From NCBI GenBank assembly GCA_026984675.1, contig JALSRQ010000044.1:1-64000 (forward strand): DNA of 64,000 nucleotides, read 5' to 3'. Below are positions 54,383 through 64,000 of this stretch, one piece after another (position 1 is the stretch's first letter; the number at the start of each line of letters is the position of its first letter). A model generated the notes under the pieces. That model ran no database searches. It saw nothing but the letters and a program-made list of their open reading frames with translations, and was not told the DNA's origin. Both the position numbers and the translations under genes were made by a program. Source of the stretch: Thermaceae bacterium. Lineage in GTDB: Bacteria > Deinococcota > Deinococci > Deinococcales > Marinithermaceae.

Positions 54383-54405
54383 GGACGGGGCCAAGCGCCC
54401 CGTCC
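54383..54405. terminator. Hairpin just outside attR (likely original tRNA-Ile terminator)
   Basis: GGACGGGGC-caagc-GCCCCGTCC. Confidence 0.65.
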
Positions 54406-54430
54406 CTTCCGTTTCACCCGGGCGGTGGGG

Positions 54431-55237
54431 CTAGCGAGGGGCCTTTTCCAGCTGGTAATAGACCCGCGGGCCCCGGCGGGCCAGCTCCACCGCCCGGTAG
54501 CCCTGGGCGAAGGCGGTCTTGAAGGCCTCGCGGGTGTGGAGCCGCCAGGCCCGGGCGAGCGCGAGGTCGTGCCGCTTCATCGCCTCGATGTCGCGGGGGA
54601 CCTCGAGGTAGACCCGCTCGGCTTTGGGCTCCAGCAGCCGTTCCGGCCGGAGGTCGGGCCCCTCGCCGGCGGTGACGTTGAGGGGCTCGCCCTCGGGCTC
54701 GGGGGGCGGCGGCACCGCCCCGGTCGCCCGCGCGACCACCCGGGGGTGGTCGAGCTCCCACTTGACGTACAGCCGGTCTGCGGGGAGCCCGGCGTAGAGG
54801 CCGGTGCGGACGCCGTAGAAGTCCTGGTAGTAGGTGTCGGCGTAGGCCCCGAGCTTGCCGAAGTTGAGCCGGGCGTTCTTGGTGAGCAGGGGGTCGAAGG
54901 TCCAGGTCACCAGGCCGACGCCGCGCTTTCGCGCCCAGTCGCGCTGGAACCACTTGAGGGCGGGGGCGACGCCGGTGCCCTGGAAGTCGGGGTGGACCGC
55001 CAGCATGTGGGAGTGCTGCCAGCGGCGGTCGCCCTCGCAGGCGGCGAGCCCGTAGACGAACCCCGCCGGACGGTCGCCCACCCAGGCCAGCGCCACCAGG
55101 CCGCCGGTGTGCCGGGCGACGATCATCGAGGAGTGGGGGACGACCTCGCGGTCCGAGAAGTTCCAGGCGGCGATCTGGAGCTCCTCGGTGGCCAGGGCGT
55201 CCTCCAGCGTCGCGGCCTCGCGGATGGTGAACTCCAT
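54431..55237 (-). CDS. GNAT superfamily acetyltransferase (COG3375-like)
   Basis: HSHMLAVHPDFQGTGVAPALKWFQRDWARKRGVGLVTWTFDPL. Confidence 0.85.
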   Translation of the reverse strand: MEFTIREAATLEDALATEELQIAAWNFSDREVVPHSSMIVARHTGGLVALAWVGDRPAGFVYGLAACEGDRRWQHSHMLAVHPDFQGTGVAPALKWFQRDWARKRGVGLVTWTFDPLLTKNARLNFGKLGAYADTYYQDFYGVRTGLYAGLPADRLYVKWELDHPRVVARATGAVPPPPEPEGEPLNVTAGEGPDLRPERLLEPKAERVYLEVPRDIEAMKRHDLALARAWRLHTREAFKTAFAQGYRAVELARRGPRVYYQLEKAPR

Positions 55238-55300
55238 GCCCCTAGCCTAACCATCCCGGCGGCTTGCCGGCGCCCCCGGGATGGGGTAGAAAGGCAGCCG

Positions 55301-55543
55301 ATGGAGCTCGGTCGCTGGCTCTTGGTGGTGGGGATCGTGCTGGCCCTCCTGGGGGCGCTCCTGCTTTACGCCCCCCGGCTCTTTGCCTGGTTCGGCCACC
55401 TCCCCGGCGACATCCGCATCGAGCGGGACGGGGTGCGGGTCTACATCCCGCTGGCCTCGATGCTGCTCCTCTCGGTCCTCCTGAGCCTGCTTTTGAACCT
55501 CCTCGGCTACCTGGCGAGCCTCCTGGGCCGGGGGCGGCCGTGA
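55301..55543 (+). CDS. DUF2905-like small membrane protein
   Basis: GRWLLVVGIVLALLGALLLYAPRLFAWFGHLPGDIRIERDGVRVYIPL. Confidence 0.85.
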   Translation: MELGRWLLVVGIVLALLGALLLYAPRLFAWFGHLPGDIRIERDGVRVYIPLASMLLLSVLLSLLLNLLGYLASLLGRGRP

Positions 55544-56358
55544 GCCCCCGGCTCGCCGGCGCGCTGGTCCTGGTGCTCCTCACCCTGATCTGGGGCTCCT
55601 CCTTCGCGGTGATCCGGGGGGCGGTGGCGAGCTTTCCCCCCAGCCTGCTGGTCTTCCTGCGGTTTTTGGTGGCCGCCCTCCTCTTCGTGCCCTGGCTGGT
55701 GCGCCGCCGGGGCTGGGGGCTCGCCGGGCTGGAGCTGGGGTTTTGGCTGGTCCTCGGCTACGGCACCCAGGCGGTGGGGCTGGCCACCACCACCGCCGGG
55801 CGGAGCGCCTTCATCACCGCCCTCAGCGTGGTGCTGGTGCCGGTCTTCGCCGGCGCGCTGGGGCGGGCGGTGCCCCGGCGGGTCTGGCTGGGGGCCGCCC
55901 TCGCCTTCGCCGGGGTGGGGCTTTTGACCTACGACGGCGCCCCCCCCAACCGGGGCGACCTCTGGACGCTGGGGACGGCGGTCACCTACGCGATCCTGAT
56001 CCTCCGGCTGGAGGACTACGCCCGCCGCCTCTCGGTGGGCCGCCTGACGCTGGCCCAGATCTTCGGGGTGCTGGCCTGGTCGGCCCTGTGGGTGGCGATC
56101 GACCGGCCGGCCCCGGCGGCGGTGCCCTGGCCGGCGGTGGTCTACCTCGGGGTGGTGGCCACCGCCCTCGCCACCTGGCTGATCTCGCTGGGGCAGAGCC
56201 GGGTCTCGGCCGCCGAGGCGGCGGTGATCTACGCCCTGGAGCCGGTGTGGGCGGCGATCTTCGCCTACCTGTTGCTGGGCGAGGCGCTGGGCCCCCGGGG
56301 GCTTTTGGGCGGGGGGCTGGTGCTCGCCGCCACCCTCTACAGCCAGCTCGGGAAGTAG
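55540..56358 (+). CDS. DMT/EamA family transporter
   Basis: LIWGSSFAVIRGAV; ten TM-like segments; AAVIYALEPVWAAIFAYLLLGEALG. Confidence 0.9.
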   Translation: MSPRLAGALVLVLLTLIWGSSFAVIRGAVASFPPSLLVFLRFLVAALLFVPWLVRRRGWGLAGLELGFWLVLGYGTQAVGLATTTAGRSAFITALSVVLVPVFAGALGRAVPRRVWLGAALAFAGVGLLTYDGAPPNRGDLWTLGTAVTYAILILRLEDYARRLSVGRLTLAQIFGVLAWSALWVAIDRPAPAAVPWPAVVYLGVVATALATWLISLGQSRVSAAEAAVIYALEPVWAAIFAYLLLGEALGPRGLLGGGLVLAATLYSQLGK

Positions 56359-56368
56359 GCTGGAGCCG

Positions 56369-57151
56369 GTGCGCCTGATCCTGGTCCCGACCCCGATCGG
56401 GAACCTCGAGGACATCACCCTCCGCGCCCTGCGGGTGCTCAAGGAGGCCGACGCGGTGGCCGCCGAGGACACCCGCCGGAGCCGGGTCCTGCTGGAACAC
56501 TACGGCATCCGGACCCGGCTGGTGCGGCTCGACCAGCACACCCTGGGGCGCCTCCCTGCCCTCTTTTCCCGCTACCCCACCCTGGCCTACGTCACCGACG
56601 CCGGCACCCCCGGGATCAGCGACCCCGGCGCCGAGCTGGTGGCCTGGGTGCTGGCCCGGGGCGGTCGGGTCGAGGCCCTGCCCGGGCCCACCGCCTTCGT
56701 GCCGGCGCTGGTCGCCTCCGGGTTCGACGTGCGCCGGTTCGCCTTCGAGGGGTTCCTGCCCCGGAAGGGCCGGGAGCGGCGGGAGCGGCTGGCCCGGATC
56801 CGGGCCGACGACCGGCCCACCGTGCTCTACGAGTCCCCCCACCGGCTTCCGGCCACCCTGGCCGAGCTCGCCGAGCTCTTTGGCCCCGACCACCCGGTTG
56901 CGGTGGCCCGGGAGCTCACCAAGCGCCACGAGGAGGTGTACCGGGGGCCGCTTTTGGGGGCCCTCCAGCGCTTCGAAAAGCCCCGGGGCGAGTTCGTCCT
57001 GGTGGTGCCCCCGGCCGCCCCCGAGCCCCCCGACGAGGCCGCCCTGGTCGAGGCGCTCCGCGCCCGCGGGCTTTCCGGCCGGGACCTGGCCGAGGCCCTG
57101 ACCCGGGCCGGGGTCCCCCGCAACCGGGCCTACCGTCTGGCCCTAAAATAG
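56369..57151 (+). CDS. rsmI: 16S rRNA (cytidine(1402)-2'-O)-methyltransferase
   Basis: VPTPIGNLEDITLRALRVL, AAEDTRRSRVLLEHYGI, VTDAGTPGISDPG. Confidence 0.95.
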   Translation: MRLILVPTPIGNLEDITLRALRVLKEADAVAAEDTRRSRVLLEHYGIRTRLVRLDQHTLGRLPALFSRYPTLAYVTDAGTPGISDPGAELVAWVLARGGRVEALPGPTAFVPALVASGFDVRRFAFEGFLPRKGRERRERLARIRADDRPTVLYESPHRLPATLAELAELFGPDHPVAVARELTKRHEEVYRGPLLGALQRFEKPRGEFVLVVPPAAPEPPDEAALVEALRARGLSGRDLAEALTRAGVPRNRAYRLALK

Positions 57152-57156
57152 GGGCC

Positions 57157-58125
57157 ATGAAGCGCATCGGGGTCTTCACCAGCGGCGGCGACGCACCGGG
57201 GATGAACGCCGGCATCCGGGCGGTGGTGCGGACCGCCGCCGGCCTCGGGGTCGAGGTGGTGGGGATCCGCCGCGGCTACGCCGGGATGATCGAGGGCGAG
57301 CTCGTGCCCCTGGGGGCCCGGGACGTGGCCAACATCATCCAGCGGGGGGGCACGATCCTTCTCACCGCCCGCTCCAAGGCCTTCCTGAGCGAGGAGGGGC
57401 GGGCCAAGGCGGCCGAAAAGCTGGCCGAGGCCGGGATCCAGGGGCTGGTCGCGATCGGCGGCGACGGCACCTTCCGGGGGGCCGAGCGCCTGATCGAGGA
57501 GCACCGGATTCCGGTGGTCGGTATCCCCGGAACCATCGACAACGACCTCTTCGGAACCGACTTCACCATCGGCTTCGACACCGCGGTCAACACCGCCCTG
57601 GACGCGATCGACCGCATCCGCGACACCGCCGCCAGCCACGAGCGGGTCTTCTTCATCGAGGTGATGGGGCGGTTCGCGGGGTTCATCGCCCTGGAGGTGG
57701 GGATCGCCGGCGGCGCCGAGGTGATCGCCCTCCCCGAGGTACCGGTGAGCCCTCAGGAGATCGCCGAGACCATCACCGCCTCCTTCAAGAAGGGCAAGCG
57801 CTCCTCGATCATCGTGGTCGCCGAGGGCGCCTACCCCGGCGGGGCCCAGGCCCTCTTCAAGGCGGTGCACGGCCTCACCGGCTTCGAGGCCCGGGTCACC
57901 GTGCTCGGCCACATCCAGCGGGGGGGCAGCCCCACCGCCAAGGACCGGGTGCTGGCCAGCCGGTTGGGGGCGGCGGCCGCCCGTACCCTGGTCGAGGGGA
58001 CCAGCGGGGTGATGATCGGCGAGGTCGAGGGCGAGATCACCCTCACCCCCCTCCACGAGGCGGTGAGCAAGAAGAAGCCGATCAGCCTCGAGCGGGTCGA
58101 GCTCGCCCGCTCACTGGCCGGCTGA
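57157..58125 (+). CDS. pfkA: 6-phosphofructokinase
   Basis: GVFTSGGDAPGMNAGIRAVVR, AIGGDGTFRGAERL, GIPGTIDNDLFGTDFTIGFDTAVNT. Confidence 0.97.
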   Translation: MKRIGVFTSGGDAPGMNAGIRAVVRTAAGLGVEVVGIRRGYAGMIEGELVPLGARDVANIIQRGGTILLTARSKAFLSEEGRAKAAEKLAEAGIQGLVAIGGDGTFRGAERLIEEHRIPVVGIPGTIDNDLFGTDFTIGFDTAVNTALDAIDRIRDTAASHERVFFIEVMGRFAGFIALEVGIAGGAEVIALPEVPVSPQEIAETITASFKKGKRSSIIVVAEGAYPGGAQALFKAVHGLTGFEARVTVLGHIQRGGSPTAKDRVLASRLGAAAARTLVEGTSGVMIGEVEGEITLTPLHEAVSKKKPISLERVELARSLAG

Positions 58126-58617
58126 CGCTTCCTTCGGGGCGGTCGGCCCGGGCGGCTGGTTGGCGTTGATCAAAAGCTTTTTGAGCACCGGCTCGCGTTG
58201 GATGAGGTCGAAGAGGGGCAGGGCGAAGGGGCTCTTGGCCACCGCCTCCTGCACCACCAGGGGGAGCTTCGGCGAGGGGTAGCGGTAGGCCCCGGTGGCC
58301 ACCGAGAACTCGGCGGGGAGGCCGGTCCAGAGGCTCACCGCCAGCAGCCCCCCCCAGGCCAGGCCGGCCAGGCCCCCAAGCAGGCTCTCCCAGAGCGCGC
58401 TGGTGTAGAAGTAGAGCCGCCCGACCGTCTGGGCCGCCAGGAAGCCGGCGACCAGGGCGGCGATCGGCCAGGCCAGGGGCGGCAGCCAGGGCAGCCCGGC
58501 GAGGTAGAGGGCCAGGGCCAGGGGGAAGACCAGCAGGAAGGCGAGCCCCTTGCGGGCGCCGACCGCGGTGGCGGCGGCGGCGGTCAGGAGCGCCAGCACG
58601 TCGAGCCAGGTGAGCAC
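58111..58617 (-). CDS. CvpA family protein
   Basis: LTWLDVLALLTAAAATAVGARKGLAF; four TM-like segments. Confidence 0.8.
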   Translation of the reverse strand: MLTWLDVLALLTAAAATAVGARKGLAFLLVFPLALALYLAGLPWLPPLAWPIAALVAGFLAAQTVGRLYFYTSALWESLLGGLAGLAWGGLLAVSLWTGLPAEFSVATGAYRYPSPKLPLVVQEAVAKSPFALPLFDLIQREPVLKKLLINANQPPGPTAPKEASAGQ

Positions 58618-58668
58618 GGTTACAAGTATAGGCGCTCCCGGCCGGCCCGGGACCCCCGGTTTGGGGGG

Positions 58669-59868
58669 CTACACCCAGCTCACGCCGCCGAAGGTGTCCT
58701 CCCGCCGGGGGCTGGTGGAGAACATCACCACCGGGACCCCCACCAGCTCCTCGACCCGGGCGACGAAGGCCAGCAGGTTTTCCGGCAGGTCCTCGCGGCG
58801 ACGGACGCCGGCGAGGTCGCCCCAGCCCGGCAGCTCCTCGTAGACCGGGGCGCCGTCCTCGTGGGCCACCGCGATCCTCACCCGCTCGAACCCCGAGAGG
58901 ACGTCGAGCTTGGTGAGGACCAGCCCGTCCATGCCGTTGACCTGGGCGGCGTAGCGGAGCAGGGCGGCGTCGAGCCAGCCCACCCGCCGGGGACGGCCGG
59001 TGGTCACCCCGTACTCGCCGCCCTTCTCCCGCAGCGCGTCGGCCAGCGGGCCGGTGATCTCGGTGGGGAAGGGGCCGTGGCCCACCCGGGTGGCGTAGGC
59101 CTTGGCCACCCCGTAGACCTTCTGGATCGCCTTGTGGGAGAGCCCGGTCCCCACCAGGATGCCGCCCACGGTGGGGTGGGAGCTGGTGACGTAGGGGTAG
59201 CTGCCGTAGTTGAGGTCGAGCATCGTGCCCTGGGCCCCCTCGAAGAGGATTCGCTTGCCCCGGGCGTGGGCCTTTCGGAGCAGGGCCCCGGTGTCGGCGA
59301 CGTAGGGGGCGAGGACCTCGCGCATCGGTTCCAGGTCGCGGAGGGCGGCCCCGACGTCGGTCCAGCCCACCGCCCGGGTGGAGTTGGGCTTGGCCTCGAG
59401 CAGCACGCCGACCCGCTCCTTAAGCACCGCCCGATCCATGAGGTCGCCGACCCGGATGCCGATCCGCCGCGCCCGGTCGGCGTAGGCGGGGCCGATGCCG
59501 CGGCCGGTGGTGCCGACGAAGTTCTTCCGCGACTCGACGTGCTTGTGGTGGGGAAGCACCAGGTGGGCCCGCTCGGAGACCCGGATCTGGGGATCGAAGC
59601 CGCGGGCCTTAAGGGCCCGGAGCTCCTCGTCGAAGGCCAGCGCGTCGATCACCATGCCGTCGGCCAGCACGCTCACCGCGTGGGGGTGGATCGCCCCGGT
59701 GGGGAGAAGGTGGAGCTTGAAGACCTCCTCGCCCACCACCACCGTGTGGCCGGCGTTGGCCCCGCCCTGGTAGCGGACCACGTAGTCGGCGCTCTCGACC
59801 AGGGCGTCGGTGACCTTACCCTTTCCCTCGTCGCCCCACTGGGCCCCAATGATCGCGATCCCCGGCAT
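58669..59868 (-). CDS. purA: Adenylosuccinate synthetase
   Basis: IIGAQWGDEGKGKVTDAL, YQGGANAGHTVV, FEGAQGTMLDL. Confidence 0.97.
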   Translation of the reverse strand: MPGIAIIGAQWGDEGKGKVTDALVESADYVVRYQGGANAGHTVVVGEEVFKLHLLPTGAIHPHAVSVLADGMVIDALAFDEELRALKARGFDPQIRVSERAHLVLPHHKHVESRKNFVGTTGRGIGPAYADRARRIGIRVGDLMDRAVLKERVGVLLEAKPNSTRAVGWTDVGAALRDLEPMREVLAPYVADTGALLRKAHARGKRILFEGAQGTMLDLNYGSYPYVTSSHPTVGGILVGTGLSHKAIQKVYGVAKAYATRVGHGPFPTEITGPLADALREKGGEYGVTTGRPRRVGWLDAALLRYAAQVNGMDGLVLTKLDVLSGFERVRIAVAHEDGAPVYEELPGWGDLAGVRRREDLPENLLAFVARVEELVGVPVVMFSTSPRREDTFGGVSWV

Positions 59869-59900
59869 ACGGGCCCATCATACGCCGGGAAACGCCCGGC

Positions 59901-60989
59901 TCAGCGGCGGGCGGCGCCGGCGGGGGCGGCCCCGGCCAGCCGGGTGAACTCCTTGGAGTCGACCGCCCGGGCCAGGCCCACCTCGTAGCTGATGATCCGC
60001 TTCTTGTAGAGGTCGGCCAGGTGGGCGTCCATGGTGATCATCCCATGCTGACCGCCGGTCTGGATCACGCTGGTCAGCTGGTGGCTCTTGCCCTCGCGGA
60101 TCAGCGCCCGCACCGCCGGGGTCGCCACCATCAACTCGTAGGCCAGCACCCGGCCGTTGCCGTCGATCCGGGGGAGGAGCTGTTGGGTGAGCACCCCGAC
60201 CAGGTTGTTGGAGAGCTGCACCCGCACCTGGGCCTGCTGGGCGTGGGGGAAGGCGTCGACGATGCGGTCCACGGTCTCGGGGGCGGAGTTGGTGTGGAGG
60301 GTGGCGAGCACCAGGTGGCCGGTCTCGGCGGCGGTGATCGCCATGCTGATCGTCTCCAGGTCGCGCATCTCGCCGACCATGATGACGTCGGGGGCCTGGC
60401 GGAGCACGCTCCTCAGCGCCTTGGCGAAGTTCGGGGTGTCGGCCCCGACCTCCCGCTGGTTGACGATTGCCAGCTTGTGGGCGTGGAAGAACTCGATCGG
60501 GTCCTCGATGGTGACGATGTGGCAGCGGCGGTTTTGGTTGATGTAGTCGATCATCGCCGCCAGCGTGGTCGACTTCCCCGATCCGGTGGGCCCGGTGACC
60601 AAGAAGAGGCCCCGGGGCTTGAGCGCCAGCTCGGCGATGATCTTGGGGAGACCGAGCTCCTCGAAGGTCTTGTCGAGGTCGGGGACCACCCGCATCACCC
60701 CCCCGACCGAACCGCGCTGGTGGAAGACGTTGATGCGGAACCGCCCCTCGCCGGGGAGGCTGAAGGAGAAGTCGAGCTCGCGCTGTTCCTCGAAGACCCG
60801 CTGCTGTTTCTCGTCCATCACCGCGTACATCAGCCGTCGGGTCTCCTGGGGGGTGAGCTTTTTATGCTCGGTGGGGACGAACTCCCCGTCGATCTTGAGC
60901 ATGGGGGGCACGCCCACGGTGATCACCAGGTCGGATGCCCCCCTTCGCTTGGCCAGCTTCAAAAGGTCAACGATGTCCAGTTCCGCCAT
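59901..60989 (-). CDS. pilT: Type IV pilus retraction ATPase PilT
   Basis: VTGPTGSGKSTTLAAMIDYIN, VGEMRDLETISMAITAAETGHLVLATLHTNSA. Confidence 0.96.
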   Translation of the reverse strand: MAELDIVDLLKLAKRRGASDLVITVGVPPMLKIDGEFVPTEHKKLTPQETRRLMYAVMDEKQQRVFEEQRELDFSFSLPGEGRFRINVFHQRGSVGGVMRVVPDLDKTFEELGLPKIIAELALKPRGLFLVTGPTGSGKSTTLAAMIDYINQNRRCHIVTIEDPIEFFHAHKLAIVNQREVGADTPNFAKALRSVLRQAPDVIMVGEMRDLETISMAITAAETGHLVLATLHTNSAPETVDRIVDAFPHAQQAQVRVQLSNNLVGVLTQQLLPRIDGNGRVLAYELMVATPAVRALIREGKSHQLTSVIQTGGQHGMITMDAHLADLYKKRIISYEVGLARAVDSKEFTRLAGAAPAGAARR

Positions 60990-60999
60990 AGGGTCCTCC

Positions 61000-63654
61000 T
61001 TACTCGATGGTCCGGGCCATGACCTCCTCCAGGGTGGTGATGCCCTGGAGGGCCTTTCGGATGCCGTCCTCGCGCAGGGTCTTCATGCCCCGCCGACGGG
61101 CGAGCTCCTTGATCTCGGTGGCCGACTTGCCCTCGACGATGGCCTTTCGGATCTCGTCGTCGATGACCAGCAGCTCGTGGATCGCGTAGCGACCCTTGTA
61201 GCCGGTGCCGTTGCAGCGCTCGCAGCCGGCCCCGCGGTAGAGGGTGGCGCCTTTGAGGTCCTCGGGCTTGAGGTCGAGCCGGGCCATTACCTCGGGGTCG
61301 GGCTCGACCTCGACCTTGCAGTGGTCGCAGACCTTGCGCACGAGCCGCTGGGCCAAGACCGCGATCAGCGAGGCCGAGATGTTGAAGAGCTCGACCCCCA
61401 TCTCGTCGAGGCGGGTGACCGCCCCGGCGGCGTCGTTGGTGTGCAGGGTGGCGATCACCAGGTGGCCGGTGAGGGCGGCCTCGACCGCGATCTTGGCGGT
61501 CTCGGTGTCGCGGATCTCGCCGACCATGATGATGTCCGGGTCCTGCCGCAGGAAGGACCGGAGGGCCTTGGCGAAGTCGAGCCCGGCCTGGGGGTTCACC
61601 TGGACCTGGTTGATCCCCGGGATCTCGTACTCCACCGGGTCCTCGACCGTCATCGTGTTCTTGTCGGGGGTGGAGATCCGCTTCAGGATCGAGAAGGTGG
61701 TGAACGACTTACCGGACCCGGTGGGGCCGGTGATCAGGAAGATCCCGTAGGGCTTGGAGATGACCTCCTTGAACTTCTCCAGGGTGTCGGGGGCGAAGCC
61801 GAGCTGCTCGATCTCGGGGATCTCGGCAGCCTTGCGCAGGAGGCGCATCACCGCCTTTTCGCCGTAGACGGTGGGGATCGTCGAGAGGCGGAGGTCGACG
61901 TCGATCGAGCGGTCCTTGAACCGGACCCTGCCGTCCTGGGGCAGGCGCTTTTCGGCGATGTTGAGCCGGCCCATGATCTTGATGCGGGCGATCACCGCGT
62001 TGGCCGCGCTCTTGGGGAGTTTGGTGTACTCGCGGAGGGCGCCGTCGACCCGGATGCGAACCAGGACGTGGTCCTCGCGGGGCTCGACGTGGATGTCGGA
62101 GGCCTCCTGGAGGTAGGCCTCGCGGATGATCTGGTTGACCAGCCGGACCACCGCGTTGTCGTCGAGGGCGCTCTCCTCGGTTTCCTCCTCGGTCGGTCCC
62201 CCGGCCGCGAGCTCCTTGGCCAGCTCGGAGAGGTCGCCGGTCGCTCCGTAGTAGCGTTCGATCAGCTTGGTGATCTTCTCCTCGGTGGCCACCGCCGGCT
62301 GGATCTCCTTGCCGGTGAGGATGCGGAGGTCATCGATCGCGAAGATGTTGCGGGGGTCCTTCATCAGGACCACCAGGCGGCCGTCCTCCAGGTGGTGGGG
62401 GAAGACCGTGTACCGGCGGGCGGCGGCCTCGGGGATCGCTTCGGCCGCGAGGGGGTCCGGCGGTTGCTCGTCGGGGTCGATGTAGGGGTAGCCGAGCTGG
62501 ATGGCCAGCGACTTGGCCAGCATCTCGGGGCTGATCTTGCCGGTCTGGATCAGGGTGTCCTCGAGCTTGCCGCCCCCCGCCCGCTGGCGCTTGAGCGCCT
62601 CCTCGACGTCCTCGGCGGAGACGAAGCCGAGCTCGACCAGGATCTCGCCGAGGGGCCGGGTCTTGCCGAGCCGGGACTGCACCAAGAGGGCCTCGGCGAG
62701 CTCCTCCCGGCCGAGCTTTCCCGACTCGACCAGGGTTTCCCCAAGCCGCGGGCGCTCGGGGTAGACCCGCTTAAAGAGCCGGTCCCAGGCCTCGGGGGGG
62801 GTGAGCAGGAAGCGGAGCCTTCGCTTGAGCAGGTCCTCGACCTCCCGCCGGAAACGGGGGTCGCCGAGGACCACCGTGACCTTGCCGCGTTTCTCCTCCA
62901 CCGGGATCGCCCGGTAGCGCAGGGCGTCGGAGCGAAGGAGGAGCGAGGCCACCGCGGGGTCGGGGTCGAGGTCGTCGGTTTCCTCCAGGAAGCGGAGGCC
63001 CTCCTTCTCGGCGATCGCCCGGTAGAGGGTCGGCTCGTCCACCCAGCCGCGGCGGGCGAGGATCCGGCCCAGAAGCTCGCCGGTCTTCTCCTGCTCGGCC
63101 AGGGCCTGCTCCAGCTGCTGGGAGCTGATGAGGCCCTTCTCCACCAGGTAGCGGCCGAGGCGGAGCTGATCCTCGGGGATCGGCTTGGGCTTTTCCGGCA
63201 CCTCCAGCCCCAGCTCGGGGTAGTTCTTGGCCAGGGCGTAGCGGAAGGCCGAGCGCAGCGCCTGGTAGGGTTCGACCTCGAGGCCGGTGAGCTCCTCGAC
63301 CTCCTCGATCTTGAGGTTGTCGAGGGGGTCGGTGAAGGCCACCCGAAGCTTCTCGCCCTCGCGGGCGAAGGGGATGGCCTCGAGCTCCTTGGCCCGTTCG
63401 GCGGGAAGGAGGGCCCGCACCTCGGGGGGGATCTCGAGCTCGTGGAGGTCGACCAGGGGGATTCCGAACTTCTCCTCGATCGCCTGGGCGATCCTCCGCT
63501 CGGAGAGGAAGCCCATCTCGACCAGGGTGTCGGCCAGCCGTCCTCCCACGGTGGCCTGCCGTTCCAGCGCCCGCTGCAGGTCCTCGTCGGAGACGAAGCC
63601 CCCCTCGATCAGGGCGGCTCCCAGGCGCTTGTCGGTTAGGGTCAGCGTGCTCAT
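61000..63654 (-). CDS. pilB: Type IV pilus assembly ATPase PilB/PilF with triplicated GspE-II N-terminal modules
   Basis: ITGPTGSGKSFTTFSIL, VGEIRDTETAKIAVEAALTGHLVIATLHTND, Zn CDHC...CERC; three LGxxLVExGxxxxxxLxxAL modules. Confidence 0.95.
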   Translation of the reverse strand: MSTLTLTDKRLGAALIEGGFVSDEDLQRALERQATVGGRLADTLVEMGFLSERRIAQAIEEKFGIPLVDLHELEIPPEVRALLPAERAKELEAIPFAREGEKLRVAFTDPLDNLKIEEVEELTGLEVEPYQALRSAFRYALAKNYPELGLEVPEKPKPIPEDQLRLGRYLVEKGLISSQQLEQALAEQEKTGELLGRILARRGWVDEPTLYRAIAEKEGLRFLEETDDLDPDPAVASLLLRSDALRYRAIPVEEKRGKVTVVLGDPRFRREVEDLLKRRLRFLLTPPEAWDRLFKRVYPERPRLGETLVESGKLGREELAEALLVQSRLGKTRPLGEILVELGFVSAEDVEEALKRQRAGGGKLEDTLIQTGKISPEMLAKSLAIQLGYPYIDPDEQPPDPLAAEAIPEAAARRYTVFPHHLEDGRLVVLMKDPRNIFAIDDLRILTGKEIQPAVATEEKITKLIERYYGATGDLSELAKELAAGGPTEEETEESALDDNAVVRLVNQIIREAYLQEASDIHVEPREDHVLVRIRVDGALREYTKLPKSAANAVIARIKIMGRLNIAEKRLPQDGRVRFKDRSIDVDLRLSTIPTVYGEKAVMRLLRKAAEIPEIEQLGFAPDTLEKFKEVISKPYGIFLITGPTGSGKSFTTFSILKRISTPDKNTMTVEDPVEYEIPGINQVQVNPQAGLDFAKALRSFLRQDPDIIMVGEIRDTETAKIAVEAALTGHLVIATLHTNDAAGAVTRLDEMGVELFNISASLIAVLAQRLVRKVCDHCKVEVEPDPEVMARLDLKPEDLKGATLYRGAGCERCNGTGYKGRYAIHELLVIDDEIRKAIVEGKSATEIKELARRRGMKTLREDGIRKALQGITTLEEVMARTIE

Positions 63655-64000
63655 CTCTTCTCCTCGGTCCTCCCGATCGCGGAACCGCTCCCATTGTAGC
63701 GGTCGCGGCAGCGGCGCTCGAGGCGCCGTAACCACCCGGTGTGGGGGAGCTCCCGGGGGCTGAGCGGCTCGACCAGGGCGGTGCGGACGCCGGCCAGCCG
63801 GCCGCCCAGGAGGTCGGTGAAGACCTGGTCGCCGACCAGCAGGAGCCCCGGCCGCGGCACCCCCAGTCGCCGGGCCGCCCAGTGGATCGCGAAGGGGAGC
63901 GGCTTGGCCGCGAAGGGCAGGGCCGGCAGCCCGAGCTTGGCCCCCCAGCGGAGGGATCGGCGGGGGTGGGCGTTGGTGACCAGGGCGGCGGCGATCCCCG
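63651..64000 (-). CDS. YqeG-like HAD-IIIA family phosphatase (partial)
   Basis: ALVTNAHPRRS...AKPLPFAIHWAARRLGVPRPGLLLVGDQVFTDLLGGRLAGVRTALVEPL. Confidence 0.85.
   Translation of the reverse strand, partial: GIAAALVTNAHPRRSLRWGAKLGLPALPFAAKPLPFAIHWAARRLGVPRPGLLLVGDQVFTDLLGGRLAGVRTALVEPLSPRELPHTGWLRRLERRCRDRYNGSGSAIGRTEEKR

Noticed and set aside
58198-59988. 596-aa + strand ORF opposite cvpA and purA
   Set aside because: Antisense shadow of purA
60565-63639. 1024-aa + strand ORF opposite pilB
   Set aside because: Mirror ORF of a strongly supported gene; Leu/Asp/Val/Gly-rich translation is the antisense artefact of GC-rich codons

Overview
GC-rich bacterial chromosome segment. Protein content, including a PilB/PilF ATPase with three N-terminal GspE-II modules, and widespread leaderless-type promoters suggest the Thermaceae (Deinococcus-Thermus); this placement is an inference. 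The flanks carry ordinary housekeeping genes: sufBC, a trans-sulfuration PLP enzyme, a GGDEF protein, crcB/DUF190, alr, a PduO-type cobalamin adenosyltransferase, a five-gene ABC-2 exporter cluster, plsY, an MFS exporter with a frameshifted MarR gene, argF-argC-argJ, rsmI, pfkA, cvpA, purA, pilT and pilB. Between them, an apparently complete ~30.3 kb siphovirus-like prophage is inserted in tRNA-Ile(GAT). It is bounded by a perfect 46-bp direct repeat (24091-24136 and 54334-54379). Its modules in order are: integrase, lipoprotein moron, S24 repressor/Cro switch, RecT, DnaB helicase, RusA, terminase/portal/capsid, tail and lysis genes. Main items for follow-up: paired TTGACCACC sites with 11-bp phase at both prophage ends (candidate integrase arm sites); a perfect Shine-Dalgarno plus 4-codon minigene beside attR; a protein built of about four HTH-like modules; an endolysin whose ATG abuts a terminator; a candidate +1/-2 frameshift in the tail chaperone; a low-GC patch in a tail gene; and host -10 elements that reuse the TAG stop codon of the upstream gene. 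I found no CRISPR array, transposon or rRNA. No previously described defence system was recognised.
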